This document shows positions 13,082 through 13,237 of a DNA stretch of 13,237 nucleotides, piece by piece. This DNA comes from Bacteroidales bacterium. Lineage in GTDB: Bacteria > Bacteroidota > Bacteroidia > Bacteroidales > UBA7960. Location: the NCBI GenBank assembly GCA_007122505.1, contig SKTQ01000247.1:1-13237 (forward strand), given 5' to 3'. The position numbers were made by a program, and so were the translations under genes. Below the pieces are notes generated by a model. It made no database searches. It was given only the letters and a program-made list of their open reading frames with translations, and was not told where the DNA came from. Numbering within the stretch: position 1 is the stretch's first letter; every line of letters begins with the position of its first letter.

Positions 13082-13197
13082 TTTAGGGACTTAAGGGACT
13101 TTAGGGACTTAAGAGACTTAAGAGACTTAAGAGACTTAAGAGACTTAAGAGACTTAAGAGATTTTAGGGATTTTAGGGATTTTAGGGATTTTAGGTG
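13081..13197. repeat. Nonamer tandem array, 13 units
   Basis: Thirteen 9-base units directly abut the heptamer array. Three units alternate CTTTAGGGA / CTTAAGGGA, six are identical CTTAAGAGA (13108-13161), three are identical TTTTAGGGA (13162-13188), and the last is degenerate. The blocks of identical units suggest recent slippage expansion. Stops (TAA, TAG) occur in one plus-strand frame and no coding signal is seen. The remaining 40 bases to the window end are AT-rich with no recognised feature. Confidence 0.93.
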
Positions 13198-13237
13198 AAA
13201 ATAAATTGTAAAAAGCAGGCATTAATCATTAATAAAA

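Noticed and set aside
13081..13197. Nonamer array as a protein repeat, since nine is a multiple of three
   Set aside because: Unit variants introduce TAG or TAA in the plus frames I examined, there is no start or ribosome site, and the adjoining heptamers would break any frame.
12984..13197. CRISPR array
   Set aside because: Units are 7 and 9 bases with no spacers between them and no cas genes nearby.

Overview
The window looks like a chromosomal segment from a Bacteroidota (Bacteroidetes) bacterium, most likely in or near the order Bacteroidales. The evidence is a SusC/SusD outer-membrane nutrient-uptake pair, lipoproteins with short Bacteroidetes-style signal peptides, and many intergenic copies of the phylum-specific -7 promoter element TAnnTTTG. 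Ribosome binding sites are A-rich rather than Shine-Dalgarno-like. The exact genus cannot be told from sequence alone.

Layout, left to right. A strong intrinsic terminator (105-138) closes a minus-strand susC-susD transcription unit (179-4728). Divergent from it is ruvC (+, Holliday junction resolvase), which converges on a minus-strand HIT-family gene preceded by greA (transcription cleavage factor). Upstream of greA is a gene-free stretch of about 320 bases. It has a good promoter and a long rod-shaped potential RNA fold on the minus strand, read here as a candidate 6S-like small RNA or structured greA leader. Next come a minus-strand membrane-anchored, highly charged protein of unknown function, a divergent plus-strand Rieske-fold lipoprotein lacking the usual histidine ligands, and minus-strand ahcY (S-adenosylhomocysteine hydrolase). 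Divergent from ahcY is a plus-strand 4'-phosphopantetheinyl transferase, followed by lpdA (dihydrolipoyl dehydrogenase), rfbC (dTDP-4-dehydrorhamnose 3,5-epimerase) and a small acidic lipoprotein gene with a textbook Bacteroidetes promoter. The right end is non-coding and holds two abutting short-unit tandem arrays: 14 x 7 nt, then 13 x 9 nt.

Functionally this is mainly a housekeeping neighbourhood (DNA repair, transcription fidelity, methyl cycle, carrier-protein activation, 2-oxoacid dehydrogenase E3, dTDP-sugar synthesis). Nutrient import sits at one edge and repeats at the other. Most genes appear to have their own promoters; only susC-susD and perhaps greA-HIT look co-transcribed. I see no phage, transposon, CRISPR array, tRNA or rRNA, and no evidence for a new multi-gene system. 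The most interesting signals are the structured RNA candidate upstream of greA and the paired tandem arrays.
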